Origin: OCS155 cluster bacterium AG-422-J23
GTDB taxonomy: Bacteria; Actinomycetota; Acidimicrobiia; Actinomarinales; Actinomarinaceae
Direction: 5' to 3'
NCBI GenBank assembly: GCA_003213625.1
Contig: QCMT01000003.1
Span: 62,001-126,000 of the forward strand
Length of the DNA: 64,000 bases
The notes under the pieces are model-generated. The model was not told where the DNA came from. It did not search any database and saw nothing but the letters and a program-made list of their open reading frames with translations. Position 1 is the stretch's first letter, and every line of letters starts with the position of its first letter. Below, piece after piece: positions 26,333 to 35,496 of the stretch. A program made the translations under genes and the position numbers.

Positions 26333-27508
26333 TTAAGTTAATAGTTTTGATGAGTTTCTAATTAATGAAATTAACAAAATTACAGCACAAGAAATACCAA
26401 ATATTACAAGTCCTCTAAATCCTATAAAGGTATACGTTAAACCTAATGAAGACTGAGCTACCAAACTTCCTATAAAAACAAAAGAGTCGCTTTTAATATT
26501 TAAGTTTGTTTTCTTCGTAATGGAATATTTTGAGATTTCAGAACTTATTGCAACAAAGTTAAAGTTCCAACCAAGACCAAGCAAAAATAAACTTAAGTGT
26601 AGTAAAAACATATCCTCACTATTAAGGGCAAATATGCAGCTAGCTAATAAAATAACTCCACCAGAAATTGATATTTTTTTTGAACCAATTCTGTCTACTA
26701 TTCCACCTAACACCGGAGAAAATACAAACATTCCAAGAGTGTGATAACTTATTATCGTCCCGACTACTTGGATTGTTTCTCCTATATCTTGAATATGCAA
26801 GGGAGTTGAGGCCATGATAATGACCATTACAAAGTGATTAATAACTAATAACGCGGTAAGTTGTTTTGCAGTTTTATCAAGTTTATTGCTTGTGTCCTTT
26901 TTGTTCGTAGTAGCAGGCAATCTTAATGCGCTGTCCTTTTTAGTTAGTCCTAAAACTGATATGCCAGCAAGTAAAAAACCTAATGTTGCAATTAAGTAGG
27001 CAACTATTAATTCAGAACCGAACATTTTTTCAAAAGTCGAAGAATATTGACCGACAAGCCTGGGCCCAAACACAGAACCAAAAACAGAAAACCATATTGC
27101 CAATGACAATGCTGTTGCCCTAAAATTTTCTTTAACTAAAAATGACGAAGCATATCTTGTTTGCAACGTTGCTGACTGGCCAATACCTAAAATAAACGCA
27201 CCCAAAAGAAGTAAATAAAATGAATTAATTAAAAGACTAATAAAACAAACAAGTCCACCCAAGCCACCTGTGAAGAATGTATAAGTTAGTGCACTCATCC
27301 TAGAATATTTATTTTGAAGATATTCAAAAATTTGAGTTCCAACATACGCACCACCAACGCCTAATGCATTAGGAGCACCTACTAAATAAGGATTTGTAGT
27401 CACTTCTCTTACAGCTAATGCCGTTACAGTTATAGCGGCAATAAAGCCTATGGATGAAAAACCGACTGAGAATAATAAGTTGTAAATTTTTTTAATCTCA
27501 GATGACAT
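26333..27508 (-). CDS. MFS transporter
   Basis: About twelve hydrophobic segments in 391 aa. The first helices contain AAITVTALAVREVTTNPYLVGAPNALG, then LQNKYSRMSALTYTF, a degenerate A-motif. The second half repeats this with GGIVDRIGSKKISISGG, a clearer A-motif. This family type is common in actinobacteria, with no known substrate. It is a single gene, divergent from metK and convergent with the MBL gene, separated from it by two bases. Confidence 0.82.
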   Translation of the reverse strand: MSSEIKKIYNLLFSVGFSSIGFIAAITVTALAVREVTTNPYLVGAPNALGVGGAYVGTQIFEYLQNKYSRMSALTYTFFTGGLGGLVCFISLLINSFYLLLLGAFILGIGQSATLQTRYASSFLVKENFRATALSLAIWFSVFGSVFGPRLVGQYSSTFEKMFGSELIVAYLIATLGFLLAGISVLGLTKKDSALRLPATTNKKDTSNKLDKTAKQLTALLVINHFVMVIIMASTPLHIQDIGETIQVVGTIISYHTLGMFVFSPVLGGIVDRIGSKKISISGGVILLASCIFALNSEDMFLLHLSLFLLGLGWNFNFVAISSEISKYSITKKTNLNIKSDSFVFIGSLVAQSSLGLTYTFIGFRGLVIFGISCAVILLISLIRNSSKLLT

Positions 27509-27570
27509 AGCAGAAGGATAATAACTAATTTGATTAAGTTAAAGTAGAAACTACTCCAAAGAATTATTAA

Positions 27571-27603
27571 TATAATTATGCTTATTAATGTAAAATTAAG
27601 GAT
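27571..27603 (+). promoter_or_regulatory. metK promoter -10 and ribosome site
   Basis: A perfect TATAAT (27571-27576) is followed by a leader of about 32 bases containing AAGGAT (27598-27603), 11 bases before the ATG. The leader is too short to hold a known SAM riboswitch, and I see none. Confidence 0.45.
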
Positions 27604-27614
27604 CATATATAGCA

Positions 27615-28697
27615 ATGTATAAAACAGCTGAAACAGTCTCTCCCGGACACCCCGATAAAATTGCTGATTTAATTTCAGACTATGTTTTGACTGAAGCCCT
27701 TTCAAACAACAGTAAATCAAGAGTTGCAGTAGAAACATTTTTAACTGGTACAACTTATGGTGGATTAGTTGTTGTTGGTGGAGAAATTAGTGATATTGCA
27801 AAAATAGATGATAAAGGTATTGAAAAAATAGTTAAAGATGCACTAGCAAAAACAATAAAGACAAGCTTTGAGGATTTTCAATTAGATAGTTTAAAAATTC
27901 AAAATGAGTTAACACCTCAATCTGAGGAGATAAGATCTGCAGTTGAGGATGACGAAGACTTAGGAGCAGGAGATCAAGGTATTATGGTTGGCTATGCTAC
28001 CAACGAAACTGAATCTTTCATGCCTCCAACCTTTGATATCAGTAGAAATATTCAGATGGCTCTTTGGGAAATTCAGAATAATGATGAAAAACTTGATTTA
28101 GATTCTAAAGTTCAGGTGACAACAGGTGGAGAAGAAACAAAAGTTGTTATATCCACACAGCATAAAAAGGATATAGATATTGATGAACTAAGAATCAATC
28201 TTGAAGATATGATAACGAAATACCTTGATGGAAAATTTCAGTTTGATCTTAACCCATCTGGTTCATTTGTTAAAGGTGGGCCTGCTGGAGATACTGGACT
28301 AACAGGGAGAAAAATCGTTGTTGATGCATATGGACCAACTGTGCCCGTTGGTGGTGGTGCATTTTCTGGGAAAGACCCATCAAAAGTTGATCGTTCAGCA
28401 GCATATGCAGCTAGACATTTAGCAAAGAATATAGTTGCTCATAATTTGGCAGATAAATGTCAGATAAGAGTTGCCTATGCAATAGGTAAAGCAGAACCAT
28501 ATGAATTATCGGTTGACACATTTGGTTCTCAAAAAGAGAAAGATTCTGTCTTAAATGATTTTGTATCAAGGTTTGGTATGAAGCCTGGAGTAATTATTGA
28601 GCGATTAGATTTATTAAATGTAAATTATAGGGAAGATACATTGTTTTCTCATTTTGGACATGAGAATAGAAACTGGGAGAAAATCGAGGATATTTAA
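27615..28697 (+). CDS. metK: S-adenosylmethionine synthetase
   Basis: Makes SAM from methionine and ATP. GHPDKIAD near residue 11, GAGDQGIMVGYA, the P-loop-like GGPAGDTGLTGRKIVVDAYG and GGGAFSGKDPSKVDRSAAYAARH are the active-site signatures. It ends SHFGHENRNWEK as in the family. At 360 aa it is shorter than the usual 380-400; the missing residues fall in loops of the first two thirds (for example after ALWEIQNNDEKL), not in catalytic motifs. It stands alone before tRNA-Thr. Confidence 0.93.
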   Translation: MYKTAETVSPGHPDKIADLISDYVLTEALSNNSKSRVAVETFLTGTTYGGLVVVGGEISDIAKIDDKGIEKIVKDALAKTIKTSFEDFQLDSLKIQNELTPQSEEIRSAVEDDEDLGAGDQGIMVGYATNETESFMPPTFDISRNIQMALWEIQNNDEKLDLDSKVQVTTGGEETKVVISTQHKKDIDIDELRINLEDMITKYLDGKFQFDLNPSGSFVKGGPAGDTGLTGRKIVVDAYGPTVPVGGGAFSGKDPSKVDRSAAYAARHLAKNIVAHNLADKCQIRVAYAIGKAEPYELSVDTFGSQKEKDSVLNDFVSRFGMKPGVIIERLDLLNVNYREDTLFSHFGHENRNWEKIEDI

Positions 28698-28721
28698 GAT
28701 CATCTTACAGTCCTTTTCTTT

Positions 28722-28793
28722 GCCGAAGTAGCTCAGTGGTAGAGCAGCTCACTCGTAATGAGCAGGCCGAGGGTTCAATTCCCTCCTTCGGCT
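28722..28793 (+). tRNA. tRNA-Thr (anticodon CGT)
   Basis: A 72-base cloverleaf: acceptor GCCGAAG/CTTCGGC, D arm GCTC-AGTGGTA-GAGC, anticodon arm GCTCA-CTCGTAA-TGAGC with CGT, T arm GAGGG-TTCAATT-CCCTC, discriminator T. It reads ACG. CCA is not encoded. The D arm is identical to that of the second tRNA-Thr at 52428. Confidence 0.96.
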
Positions 28794-28848
28794 CAAAATA
28801 AATCCAATATAAATTTATTTTTTTTTCATGATTGTGTAGTCTTTTAAT

Positions 28849-29127
28849 GTGAAAAAGTTTTTGGCAATATTTTTTATTTTCTTATTTATTAACAGTCATG
28901 CATTGGCAGTTCTTAATGACTCTTCAAGCTTTAAAGATGACCACGAACAAACTCCTATACCAGCAATTGTAATTGAAGAAGAGATAGAGGTTCCAGAAGA
29001 TCCCCAATGGACATATAAGTTTCTAATTCCTACAAGTGTTGCTATTGCAACCCTTGTAATTATCGGCAATATAGTTCAATACTTTAGACAAGTTACAAAA
29101 AAGAGATATAAAGTAATAAAAAAGTAA
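28849..29127 (+). CDS. Small membrane protein of unknown function
   Basis: 92 aa starting at GTG. Residues 1-20 form a signal peptide or anchor (KKFLAIFFIFLFINSHALA), then an acidic stretch with EEEIEVPEDPQWTYKF, one membrane helix at about 62-82 and a basic tail (RQVTKKRYKVIKK). I do not recognise the family. It lies between tRNA-Thr and tilS, 10 bases before the latter, and is probably expressed with it. The charge pattern puts the tail inside the cell. Confidence 0.65.
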   Translation: MKKFLAIFFIFLFINSHALAVLNDSSSFKDDHEQTPIPAIVIEEEIEVPEDPQWTYKFLIPTSVAIATLVIIGNIVQYFRQVTKKRYKVIKK

Positions 29128-29137
29128 ACAAGTTTTT

Positions 29138-30400
29138 ATGAATTCTTCAATTGAAAACATCGTTCAAAGTAATATTGATGCATCTAAAAATCTTGTTATC
29201 GCTTTAAGTGGTGGTGTAGATAGTTCAGTCTTAGCTCATATTCTCTGTAAAATATCAAAAAATATAAGGCTTGTGTTTGTTCAACACAACCAAGTACACT
29301 CTAAAGATTTAGAAGTCTCAGCAAAAAAAGTAGCAAAATCATTAAATTTAGATTTGGAAGTAATTCATACTTCTTTGAAACCTAATTCATCTGAAACTGA
29401 AATGAGAGATGAAAGATATAAGCATCTTTTATCAAATTTAAAAAAAGATGAAGTCTTGCTCACAGGCCATAATTTATCGGACAAGGCAGAGACATTATTA
29501 ATAAATTTATTTCGAGGTACAAGACTTGAAGGACTTAAATCAATCAATTCAGAAAACTCTTTATCAAGTAAGCCAATGATTAATATTTCAAAAAAAGAAA
29601 TTTATGAATACGCCAACAAAAATGACATACCTTATTCCGAAGACCCCACAAATAAAGATAACAATATTGTTAGAAATTGGATTAGAAATTTTTTAATTCC
29701 TGAGATAAATAATAAATTTCCAGGCTCATTTGAATCAAAAGCAGATCAATTATCAAATGAGGTGGCATTTAGATCAAATTATGACAATGATAATTTGAAG
29801 TATATAAAAAAATCTGAGGGATATGTTGAGATACCAGCTTTATTTATAGACAATATGAGTTCAGAAAAACAATATTATTTAAATCGGGTTGGTAAATATA
29901 TCGGTATGAATTCCATAGAAAAAAAAGATATTGAAAAAGTAGAAAAAGTTATAGATGAAAATAAAAAAATAGATTTTTTCAAGGATTGGATATGTTTTAA
30001 ATCTGGAGGGTCAGTTTTATTTATAGATAAAAATAAATGGATAATAAACGATAAGTCTAATTTTGAAAATTATGGATTTTTTAATTTTAAAAAAATTTCA
30101 GCGATTGACATTTTTAATAAATGGAGCGTTTCTATACCCGAAGGATCCAATGTTACAATTAAAACTTTAAAAGATGGGGAAAAAATCATATCCGGAAATA
30201 ATTCGCTTAAGGTAACAGAAATATTTAGAAATTATGGAGTAAATAGCGAATTGAGAAATTTTTGGCCACTTATATATGTTAATGACACTTTGTATTGGAT
30301 CGTAGGATTAAGGAAATCAGATGAAGCAATTAAAAATGAAAAAAAATATAAATCAAATATACTTGTTGCTTCTGTAGAAAAGAGTTCATTTGAAGATTAG
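29138..30400 (+). CDS. tilS: tRNA(Ile)-lysidine synthase
   Basis: Converts C34 of the CAU-anticodon tRNA-Ile to lysidine so that it reads AUA. The PP-loop SGGVDSS is at residues 24-30, and GHNLSDKAETLLINLFRGTRLEGLKS carries the family's second motif. The C-terminal TilS domain ends with FRNYGVNSELRNFWPLIY. At 420 aa it is full length. It opens the classical actinobacterial tilS-hpt-ftsH-fol operon and overlaps hpt by 11 bases. Confidence 0.93.
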   Translation: MNSSIENIVQSNIDASKNLVIALSGGVDSSVLAHILCKISKNIRLVFVQHNQVHSKDLEVSAKKVAKSLNLDLEVIHTSLKPNSSETEMRDERYKHLLSNLKKDEVLLTGHNLSDKAETLLINLFRGTRLEGLKSINSENSLSSKPMINISKKEIYEYANKNDIPYSEDPTNKDNNIVRNWIRNFLIPEINNKFPGSFESKADQLSNEVAFRSNYDNDNLKYIKKSEGYVEIPALFIDNMSSEKQYYLNRVGKYIGMNSIEKKDIEKVEKVIDENKKIDFFKDWICFKSGGSVLFIDKNKWIINDKSNFENYGFFNFKKISAIDIFNKWSVSIPEGSNVTIKTLKDGEKIISGNNSLKVTEIFRNYGVNSELRNFWPLIYVNDTLYWIVGLRKSDEAIKNEKKYKSNILVASVEKSSFED

Positions 30401-30902
30401 TAAAGAATTAATATCTGAGTCAGAAATACAAAGCAAAATCAATGAGATTGGTGATCAGATTAATGAGGATTATGACGGACAAGATTTACTGATTATTGGT
30501 ATTTTAAAAGGAGCATTTATCACAATAAGTGATTTAGCAAAAAGGCTCAAAGTAGATGTATCATTTGATTTTATGAGTGTGTCTTCATACGAAGGTACAG
30601 AAACATCTGGTCAGGTTAAAATCGAAAAAGATTTAGATATAGATATAAGTGGTAAAAACATTTTAATTGTTGAGGATATTTTTGATACGGGTCTTACCCT
30701 TTCATATTTGAAAAAAATATTAGATTCAAGGAATCCAAAAAGTTTAGAGTTTATGTGTATGTTTATTAAAGATACTGATAAAACAACTTCACTAGATATT
30801 AAATATCATGGGTTTAAGATTGGACCAGAATTTGTAGTTGGTTACGGTTTAGATTTTGATGGAAAATATAGAGAACTCCCTTATCTTGCCGTTTTATCCT
30901 AA
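30390..30902 (+). CDS. hpt: Hypoxanthine phosphoribosyltransferase
   Basis: Purine salvage enzyme making IMP (and usually GMP) from PRPP. The PRPP loop ILIVEDIFDTGLTL is at residues 91-104 and the early loop GILKGAF at 37-43. Family length is normal (170 aa). The TTG start lies inside the end of tilS; an 11-base overlap couples the two. A promoter for ftsH appears to begin just after its stop. Confidence 0.93.
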   Translation: MKISKELISESEIQSKINEIGDQINEDYDGQDLLIIGILKGAFITISDLAKRLKVDVSFDFMSVSSYEGTETSGQVKIEKDLDIDISGKNILIVEDIFDTGLTLSYLKKILDSRNPKSLEFMCMFIKDTDKTTSLDIKYHGFKIGPEFVVGYGLDFDGKYRELPYLAVLS

Positions 30903-30904
30903 CT

Positions 30905-30935
30905 TTGACTATTTATTTAATCTCACTTCTATTAA
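30905..30935 (+). promoter_or_regulatory. Putative ftsH promoter
   Basis: TTGACT (30905-30910), a 19-base spacer and TATTAA (30930-30935). The GTG start of ftsH follows 9 bases after the -10, so the leader would be only a few bases. The long spacer lowers confidence. Confidence 0.35.
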
Positions 30936-30944
30936 ATTTAAAAT

Positions 30945-32810
30945 GTGGAAGAAAGTAAACAAGAACAAAATAAAAAAAGAAACAGATCTCTATTTATATA
31001 TGTTTCATTAGGATTATTGATATTCTTTGGCGTTCAAAGATACAATCAAACAATAAATGCCCCTGAAAATTCAACTTTTTCAGAGTTTCAAACTCAAATA
31101 AATCAAGGTTTAGTTATAGAAGCAACTATAAAAGAACAATCAAACACAGTTGAATACAAACTGGCAAATAATGATTCACTTTTTCAAACAGACTACCCAG
31201 AAGGTTTCGAAGGAGAAATATTTAAATTATTGATTGATCAAAACATTGTTTTAAACACAGACACTGAACCTGCAGGTATGCAGGACTATTTCATAGCATT
31301 TCTTCCTTGGATATTTTTAGCTGGGTTTATGTTTTTTATGTTTTCTCAGGTTCGCTCAAATGGAAATCAAATTATGCAATTTGGTAAGTCAAAAGCAAAA
31401 GAATTAGATGAAGAGTCTCCAAAAGTAACATTTAAGGATGTTGCAGGAGCAGAGGAAGCAAAAGAAGAGCTTGAGGAAATAAAAGAATTTTTAAAATCCC
31501 CGGAAAAATTTAATAAACTTGGAGCAAAAATTCCAAAAGGCGTTCTACTTGTTGGGCCACCAGGAACAGGAAAAACTTTATTGGCAAAAGCAGTAGCAGG
31601 AGAGTCCAATGTACCTTTTTTCAGTATTTCTGGATCTGATTTTGTAGAAATGTTTGTTGGTGTTGGAGCAAGCAGAGTAAGAGATCTATTCAAAAAAGCC
31701 AAAGAGTCTTCCCCAGCAATAATTTTTATAGACGAGATAGATGCAGTAGGCAGAATGAGAGGCGCTGGTTTGGGTGGTGGTCATGATGAAAGAGAACAAA
31801 CATTAAATCAACTTCTTGTAGAAATGGATGGTTTTGAAGCAAACCAGGGTGTAATTTTGATGGCAGCAACAAATAGACCAGATGTACTGGATCCAGCATT
31901 GCTTAGACCAGGTAGATTTGATCGACAAGTAATTGTAGATAGGCCCGATCTAAAAGGAAGAACACAGATTCTCAAAGTTCATGCGGCTGATAAACCTATT
32001 GCCAAAAATGTTAGTTTAGAGACTATTGCTAAGCAAACCCCTGGATTTACAGGTGCAGATTTAGCAAACCTATTAAATGAAGCTGCTTTACTTGCAGCTA
32101 GAAAAAGCAAAAAAACAATTTCTAATTTAGACATAGAAAACTCAATCGACAGAGTCCTAGCTGGACCAGAAAAGAAAAGTCAGATTTTGACTGAAGAAGA
32201 AAAATTAATCATTGCTTATCATGAAACGGGACATGCTCTTGTAGGATGGGCTCTACCAAATGCTGATCCGATCCATAAGGTTACAATTATTCCAAGAGGA
32301 CGTGCTCTTGGATACACCCAAGCCCTTCCTGACAGTGAAAAGTATTTAACTTCAAAAGCAGAACTTAAAGACAGATTGGCAATGTTGATGGGTGGAAGAG
32401 TTGCTGAAGAGCTAATTTTTGCTGACCCAACTACCGGAGCTTCAAATGATATTGAGAAAGCAACAGAGATTGCAAGAAGAATGGTTATGGAATTTGGAAT
32501 GAGTGAAAAGCTTGGACCTATGCTTTATGGAAAAGGAACAAATGAAGTATTTCTTGGTCGCGACTACGGAAGGCAGCAGGATTATTCTGACGAAGTTGCC
32601 TCGTCAATTGATGAAGAGGTTAAGAGCCTTTTGAGTGACGCACACATAATCGCAGGAAAGATACTTGGAAAGTTTAAAAAGCAAATGGAAGATATGGTAA
32701 AAGTTTTGATGGAAAAAGAAACAATCGATAGAGAAGAAGTTGCAAGAATATTTAATAAAATAAAAAAAGTAAACATCACAGGTTCTGGCAAAAATTTAAA
32801 ATTAGCATGA
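30945..32810 (+). CDS. ftsH: ATP-dependent zinc metalloprotease FtsH
   Basis: Membrane-anchored AAA+ protease. Two membrane helices (about 15-31 and 116-134) flank a small extracytoplasmic domain. The AAA domain has Walker A GPPGTGKT at 204-211, Walker [13 protein letters not shown] and the SRH segment [12 protein letters not shown]. The zinc site HETGH is at 426-430. At 621 aa it is standard. The GTG start is preferred over an out-of-frame ATG two bases before. It overlaps folE by 4 bases. Confidence 0.97.
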   Translation: MEESKQEQNKKRNRSLFIYVSLGLLIFFGVQRYNQTINAPENSTFSEFQTQINQGLVIEATIKEQSNTVEYKLANNDSLFQTDYPEGFEGEIFKLLIDQNIVLNTDTEPAGMQDYFIAFLPWIFLAGFMFFMFSQVRSNGNQIMQFGKSKAKELDEESPKVTFKDVAGAEEAKEELEEIKEFLKSPEKFNKLGAKIPKGVLLVGPPGTGKTLLAKAVAGESNVPFFSISGSDFVEMFVGVGASRVRDLFKKAKESSPAIIFIDEIDAVGRMRGAGLGGGHDEREQTLNQLLVEMDGFEANQGVILMAATNRPDVLDPALLRPGRFDRQVIVDRPDLKGRTQILKVHAADKPIAKNVSLETIAKQTPGFTGADLANLLNEAALLAARKSKKTISNLDIENSIDRVLAGPEKKSQILTEEEKLIIAYHETGHALVGWALPNADPIHKVTIIPRGRALGYTQALPDSEKYLTSKAELKDRLAMLMGGRVAEELIFADPTTGASNDIEKATEIARRMVMEFGMSEKLGPMLYGKGTNEVFLGRDYGRQQDYSDEVASSIDEEVKSLLSDAHIIAGKILGKFKKQMEDMVKVLMEKETIDREEVARIFNKIKKVNITGSGKNLKLA

Positions 32811-33373
32811 GCAAGGAGGTTGATAAATTAAATGCTCAGCTTGAAAGTGCTCTTTCAGAATTCATTTCTCAGATTTCTGGAAAAACGGAGGATTCAGCAA
32901 AAACTATTGCTACAAAGTTTTTAAATCAGATTGAAAATAAATTAAATTTTGAAAAGAAGACTATAAAATCAATCTTTTCTGAACTTAACGGTGTCGAACA
33001 TAACCAACCAATTTATATAAACGAGATACCGTTTATTTCATTTTGTGAACATCACATGTTTCCTTTTTTTGGACATGTAAGTATTGCTGTTTTGCCAAAG
33101 AAAGACATAATAGGGTTCTCTAAATTCAGTGATTTAGTAAATAATTTATCAAGCAATTTAACTCTTCAGGAAAAATTTACTGAGGAAATATCCCAATTGA
33201 TTTATTCCAATTTAGATTGTGATGGAGTGCATGTAAAAGTTAAAGCTAAGCATTTATGTTCAGATCTATTAAGTCCTGAAAATGCAATAGGGGATATAAC
33301 AACAACCTTCTCAACAGGAATTTATGAGTTAGATTCTTCTTTGAGAGCTGAAGCTTCATTAAATATGGGTTAA
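32807..33373 (+). CDS. folE: GTP cyclohydrolase I (divergent)
   Basis: First enzyme of folate synthesis: GTP to dihydroneopterin triphosphate. Cys80-Glu-His-His83 (CEHH) and His149/Cys151 (KHLC) keep the zinc site; Ser105-Lys106 and Gln121-Glu122 are also retained. The two arginines that hold the triphosphate in the E. coli enzyme (Arg139 and Arg185) align with Asp109 and Leu155, and the usual CMxxRGV run is replaced by CSDLLSP. The fold and operon position support the call, but activity on GTP is uncertain. At 188 aa it is near normal length. Confidence 0.85.
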   Translation: MSKEVDKLNAQLESALSEFISQISGKTEDSAKTIATKFLNQIENKLNFEKKTIKSIFSELNGVEHNQPIYINEIPFISFCEHHMFPFFGHVSIAVLPKKDIIGFSKFSDLVNNLSSNLTLQEKFTEEISQLIYSNLDCDGVHVKVKAKHLCSDLLSPENAIGDITTTFSTGIYELDSSLRAEASLNMG

Positions 33374-33374
33374 A

Positions 33375-34118
33375 TTGTTCGATTGGAAAAACTTTTTAAA
33401 ACTACTTGAAAAAAAAACTTTCGGAATAATTAATGTCACAGATGACTCATTTAGTGGAGATGGAATACTTCATTCTAAAAAACTCCTTAAAGAAAGATTT
33501 AACTTTGCTTTAAAAAATAATATTAACTTTTTAGATATTGGGTGTATGTCTACCAAGCCAGATTTTCAAATGTTAAATACGAATGAAGAGCTAGATAGAC
33601 TCAATTTTTTTCTAGATAATATGTCTGATAAATTTTACTATTCGATAGACACATTAAATTCATTGGTTGCCGAAAAAGCATTGGATTCAGGATTTTTAAT
33701 TATTAATGATGTCTCAGGTTTTTCGGAAAGTAAAATGATTGAGCTTGCAATCCAAAGAGAATGTGGCATTATCGTCATGCATAGAAACCCTGCTTCAAAG
33801 AATATTCAGGAAAAAATGGATTATGTCGATGTTGTAGACGAAGTCAACACTCACCTGATTAATCAAACTGAAAACTTGATAAAAAAAGGAATAAATAAAT
33901 CTCAAATAGCCATTGATCCAGGATTAGGATTTGGAAAAAAAATGGATGATTCTAAAGAATTATTTCTGAATCTAAATAATTTAATAAAAAGTTATCCAGT
34001 TGTTGTTGGTTATTCAAGAAAAAAATTTACTGATCAAATAAATATGACAACCAGTGAAATGAAAGATCATTGTTTGCATTCAGGAGTTGATTTAGTCAGA
34101 TTGCACCTAGATAATTAG
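33375..34118 (+). CDS. folP: Dihydropteroate synthase (divergent)
   Basis: Joins the pterin pyrophosphate to p-aminobenzoate. The TIM-barrel motifs are recognisable: GIINVTDDSFSGDG (usual NVTPDSFSDGG), DIGCMSTKPD (usual DIGGESTRPG), INDVSGF, VMHRN, IDPGLGFGK and VGYSRKKF, ending VRLH. The Pro-to-Asp change at residue 23 and Arg-to-Lys at 61 fall in the loops that shape the pABA and sulfonamide pocket. At 247 aa it is slightly short. It starts at TTG one base after folE. Confidence 0.85.
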   Translation: MFDWKNFLKLLEKKTFGIINVTDDSFSGDGILHSKKLLKERFNFALKNNINFLDIGCMSTKPDFQMLNTNEELDRLNFFLDNMSDKFYYSIDTLNSLVAEKALDSGFLIINDVSGFSESKMIELAIQRECGIIVMHRNPASKNIQEKMDYVDVVDEVNTHLINQTENLIKKGINKSQIAIDPGLGFGKKMDDSKELFLNLNNLIKSYPVVVGYSRKKFTDQINMTTSEMKDHCLHSGVDLVRLHLDN

Positions 34119-34163
34119 ATAATTTGTTTAATGTATTATGTTAGGCTACTTTAAGAGGAGTTT

Positions 34164-34634
34164 ATGGCTGGACTTAAACCAAACGATTTTTTTTGGATAA
34201 TTGAAGGAAAACTTGCAGTTTCCGAATGTATTGGTGGCGGTGGACTAACTGCTAGAAAAATTAGAAGAGAAGAAGAGATTCAGTGGCTAAAAAGCCAAGG
34301 CATTAATTCAATTTTTTCACTACTTGATTCAGACTTCAATTTAAAAAACTATCAAGAAGTTGGTTTTAGAACATATCACTTTCCTCTTGGAGAAAATGTG
34401 TCCATCGAGTCAGTTGATGTTATTTTTGAAGCAATTAAAGAAGCGTTGTCAGACAAAGAAAGAAAACTTTTAATTCACAGAGAATATCTGGATGAAGAAG
34501 TTCCAGGAATCCTTGCAGGATATCTGATTTATTCAAAACTTTTAGATGATCCTATTTTTGCAAGAACAATTCTTGAAAGAATACTTGGAAAACCACTTTC
34601 ACCAAAGGCTATAGCCCTAATTCCAGCTTTATAA
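34164..34634 (+). CDS. Dual-specificity-phosphatase-like protein lacking the catalytic cysteine
   Basis: 156 aa of unknown function between folP and folB. The order WIIEGKLAVS, EEEIQWLKSQGINSIFSLL, FRTYHFPLG and then a helix-rich second half follows the DSP/PTP fold. At the position of the phosphate loop HCxxGxxR there is LIHREYLDEEVPG (about 103-115): His105 is kept, the cysteine is Arg, and the loop arginine is absent. I infer a pseudophosphatase or a binding protein. It has the best ribosome site in the operon (AAGAGGAG) and abuts folB, so it is expressed with the folate genes. Confidence 0.7.
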   Translation: MAGLKPNDFFWIIEGKLAVSECIGGGGLTARKIRREEEIQWLKSQGINSIFSLLDSDFNLKNYQEVGFRTYHFPLGENVSIESVDVIFEAIKEALSDKERKLLIHREYLDEEVPGILAGYLIYSKLLDDPIFARTILERILGKPLSPKAIALIPAL

Positions 34635-34635
34635 T

Positions 34636-35007
34636 ATGCCCCTTACAATTCAAGTAGAGGGTATAAATGTCTATGGAACTCATGGTGTTTATGACCAAGA
34701 AAAAATGAATGGTCAAAACTTTAGGATTGACTTGCTAATAGAGCTAAAAGAAAATATTTTGAATTTTGAAAACTATAAATCTGAAAGCTTTGAAAATACC
34801 ATTAATTACGAAAATCTAGTCAATGAGGTTATAAATGTATCAGATAGTAATTCTTTTGATCTTATTGAGACATTTGCATATGAGATTTTAAATAGTTTAA
34901 GAAAATATAACAATATTTCAAAAGCAACGGTTACTATTCATAAGCCAAACTCACCATTGAAAGAACTTGTTGAAGATATAAGCGTTACTGCAAGTGAAGA
35001 ATTTTAA
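34636..35007 (+). CDS. folB: Dihydroneopterin aldolase
   Basis: Cleaves dihydroneopterin to 6-hydroxymethyl-dihydropterin and glycolaldehyde. The T-fold shows GTHGVYDQEKMNGQNFRIDL (catalytic Glu retained), TINYENLVNEV (Tyr) and VTIHKPNSPLKELVEDISV (catalytic Lys). The 123 aa length is typical. It follows the phosphatase-like gene by one base and overlaps folK by 14 bases. Confidence 0.93.
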   Translation: MPLTIQVEGINVYGTHGVYDQEKMNGQNFRIDLLIELKENILNFENYKSESFENTINYENLVNEVINVSDSNSFDLIETFAYEILNSLRKYNNISKATVTIHKPNSPLKELVEDISVTASEEF

Positions 35008-35467
35008 TAAAATAATATTATCTTTAGGCTCAAATATTGGAGATAAAAAATCTAATTTGGAAACTGCGATTAATCAAATAAATCAATTTTCAACAATTAA
35101 AAAGATCTCATCAATTTATGAATCTGATCCAATATTATTAAAAGATCAAGATAATTTTTTTAATCTCGTTTTAGAAATAGACTACAAAAAAACAGTAATT
35201 GAATTATTAGAAACTACTAAAGATGTGGAAAGAAGGATGGGTAGAAAAAAAACAGTAAAATATGGTCCAAGAATTATTGATATTGATATTGTTTTTTTTA
35301 ATAATCAGATAGTAAATTCAAAAGATTTAGTTATTCCACATTACGATTGGTCAAATAGAGTTTTTGTTGTAAAACCTCTTTGTGAGTTATTCAAAGAATT
35401 TAATATGCAAGATTACAAATTAGATATTCAAAAAATAAATAAAGTTGGTAGGGTAAATACTAAATAG
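34994..35467 (+). CDS. folK: 2-amino-4-hydroxy-6-hydroxymethyldihydropteridine pyrophosphokinase
   Basis: Transfers pyrophosphate from ATP to hydroxymethyl-dihydropterin. SLGSNIGDKKSNLETAI, SSIYESDP, FFNLVLEI, the ERRMGRKKTVKYGPRIIDIDIVFF signature and IPHYDWSNRVFVVKPL are all as expected. The length of 157 aa is normal. The GTG start lies within folB. Confidence 0.95.
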   Translation: MKNFNKIILSLGSNIGDKKSNLETAINQINQFSTIKKISSIYESDPILLKDQDNFFNLVLEIDYKKTVIELLETTKDVERRMGRKKTVKYGPRIIDIDIVFFNNQIVNSKDLVIPHYDWSNRVFVVKPLCELFKEFNMQDYKLDIQKINKVGRVNTK

Positions 35468-35471
35468 TTAC

Positions 35472-35489
35472 GGGCACCTTTAAGGGCAC
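35472..35489 (+). repeat. GGGCAC direct repeat in the panC leader
   Basis: GGGCAC occurs at 35472-35477 and 35484-35489, 12 bases apart, in an otherwise AT-rich 29-base gap. The second copy overlaps AAGGG, the likely ribosome site of panC. It may bind a repressor or simply be a ribosome-site duplication. Confidence 0.3.
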
Positions 35490-35496
35490 GATAAAT

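Noticed and set aside
27509-27614. SAM riboswitch before metK
   Set aside because: The leader after TATAAT is only about 32 bases and shows none of the SAM aptamer helices I know.
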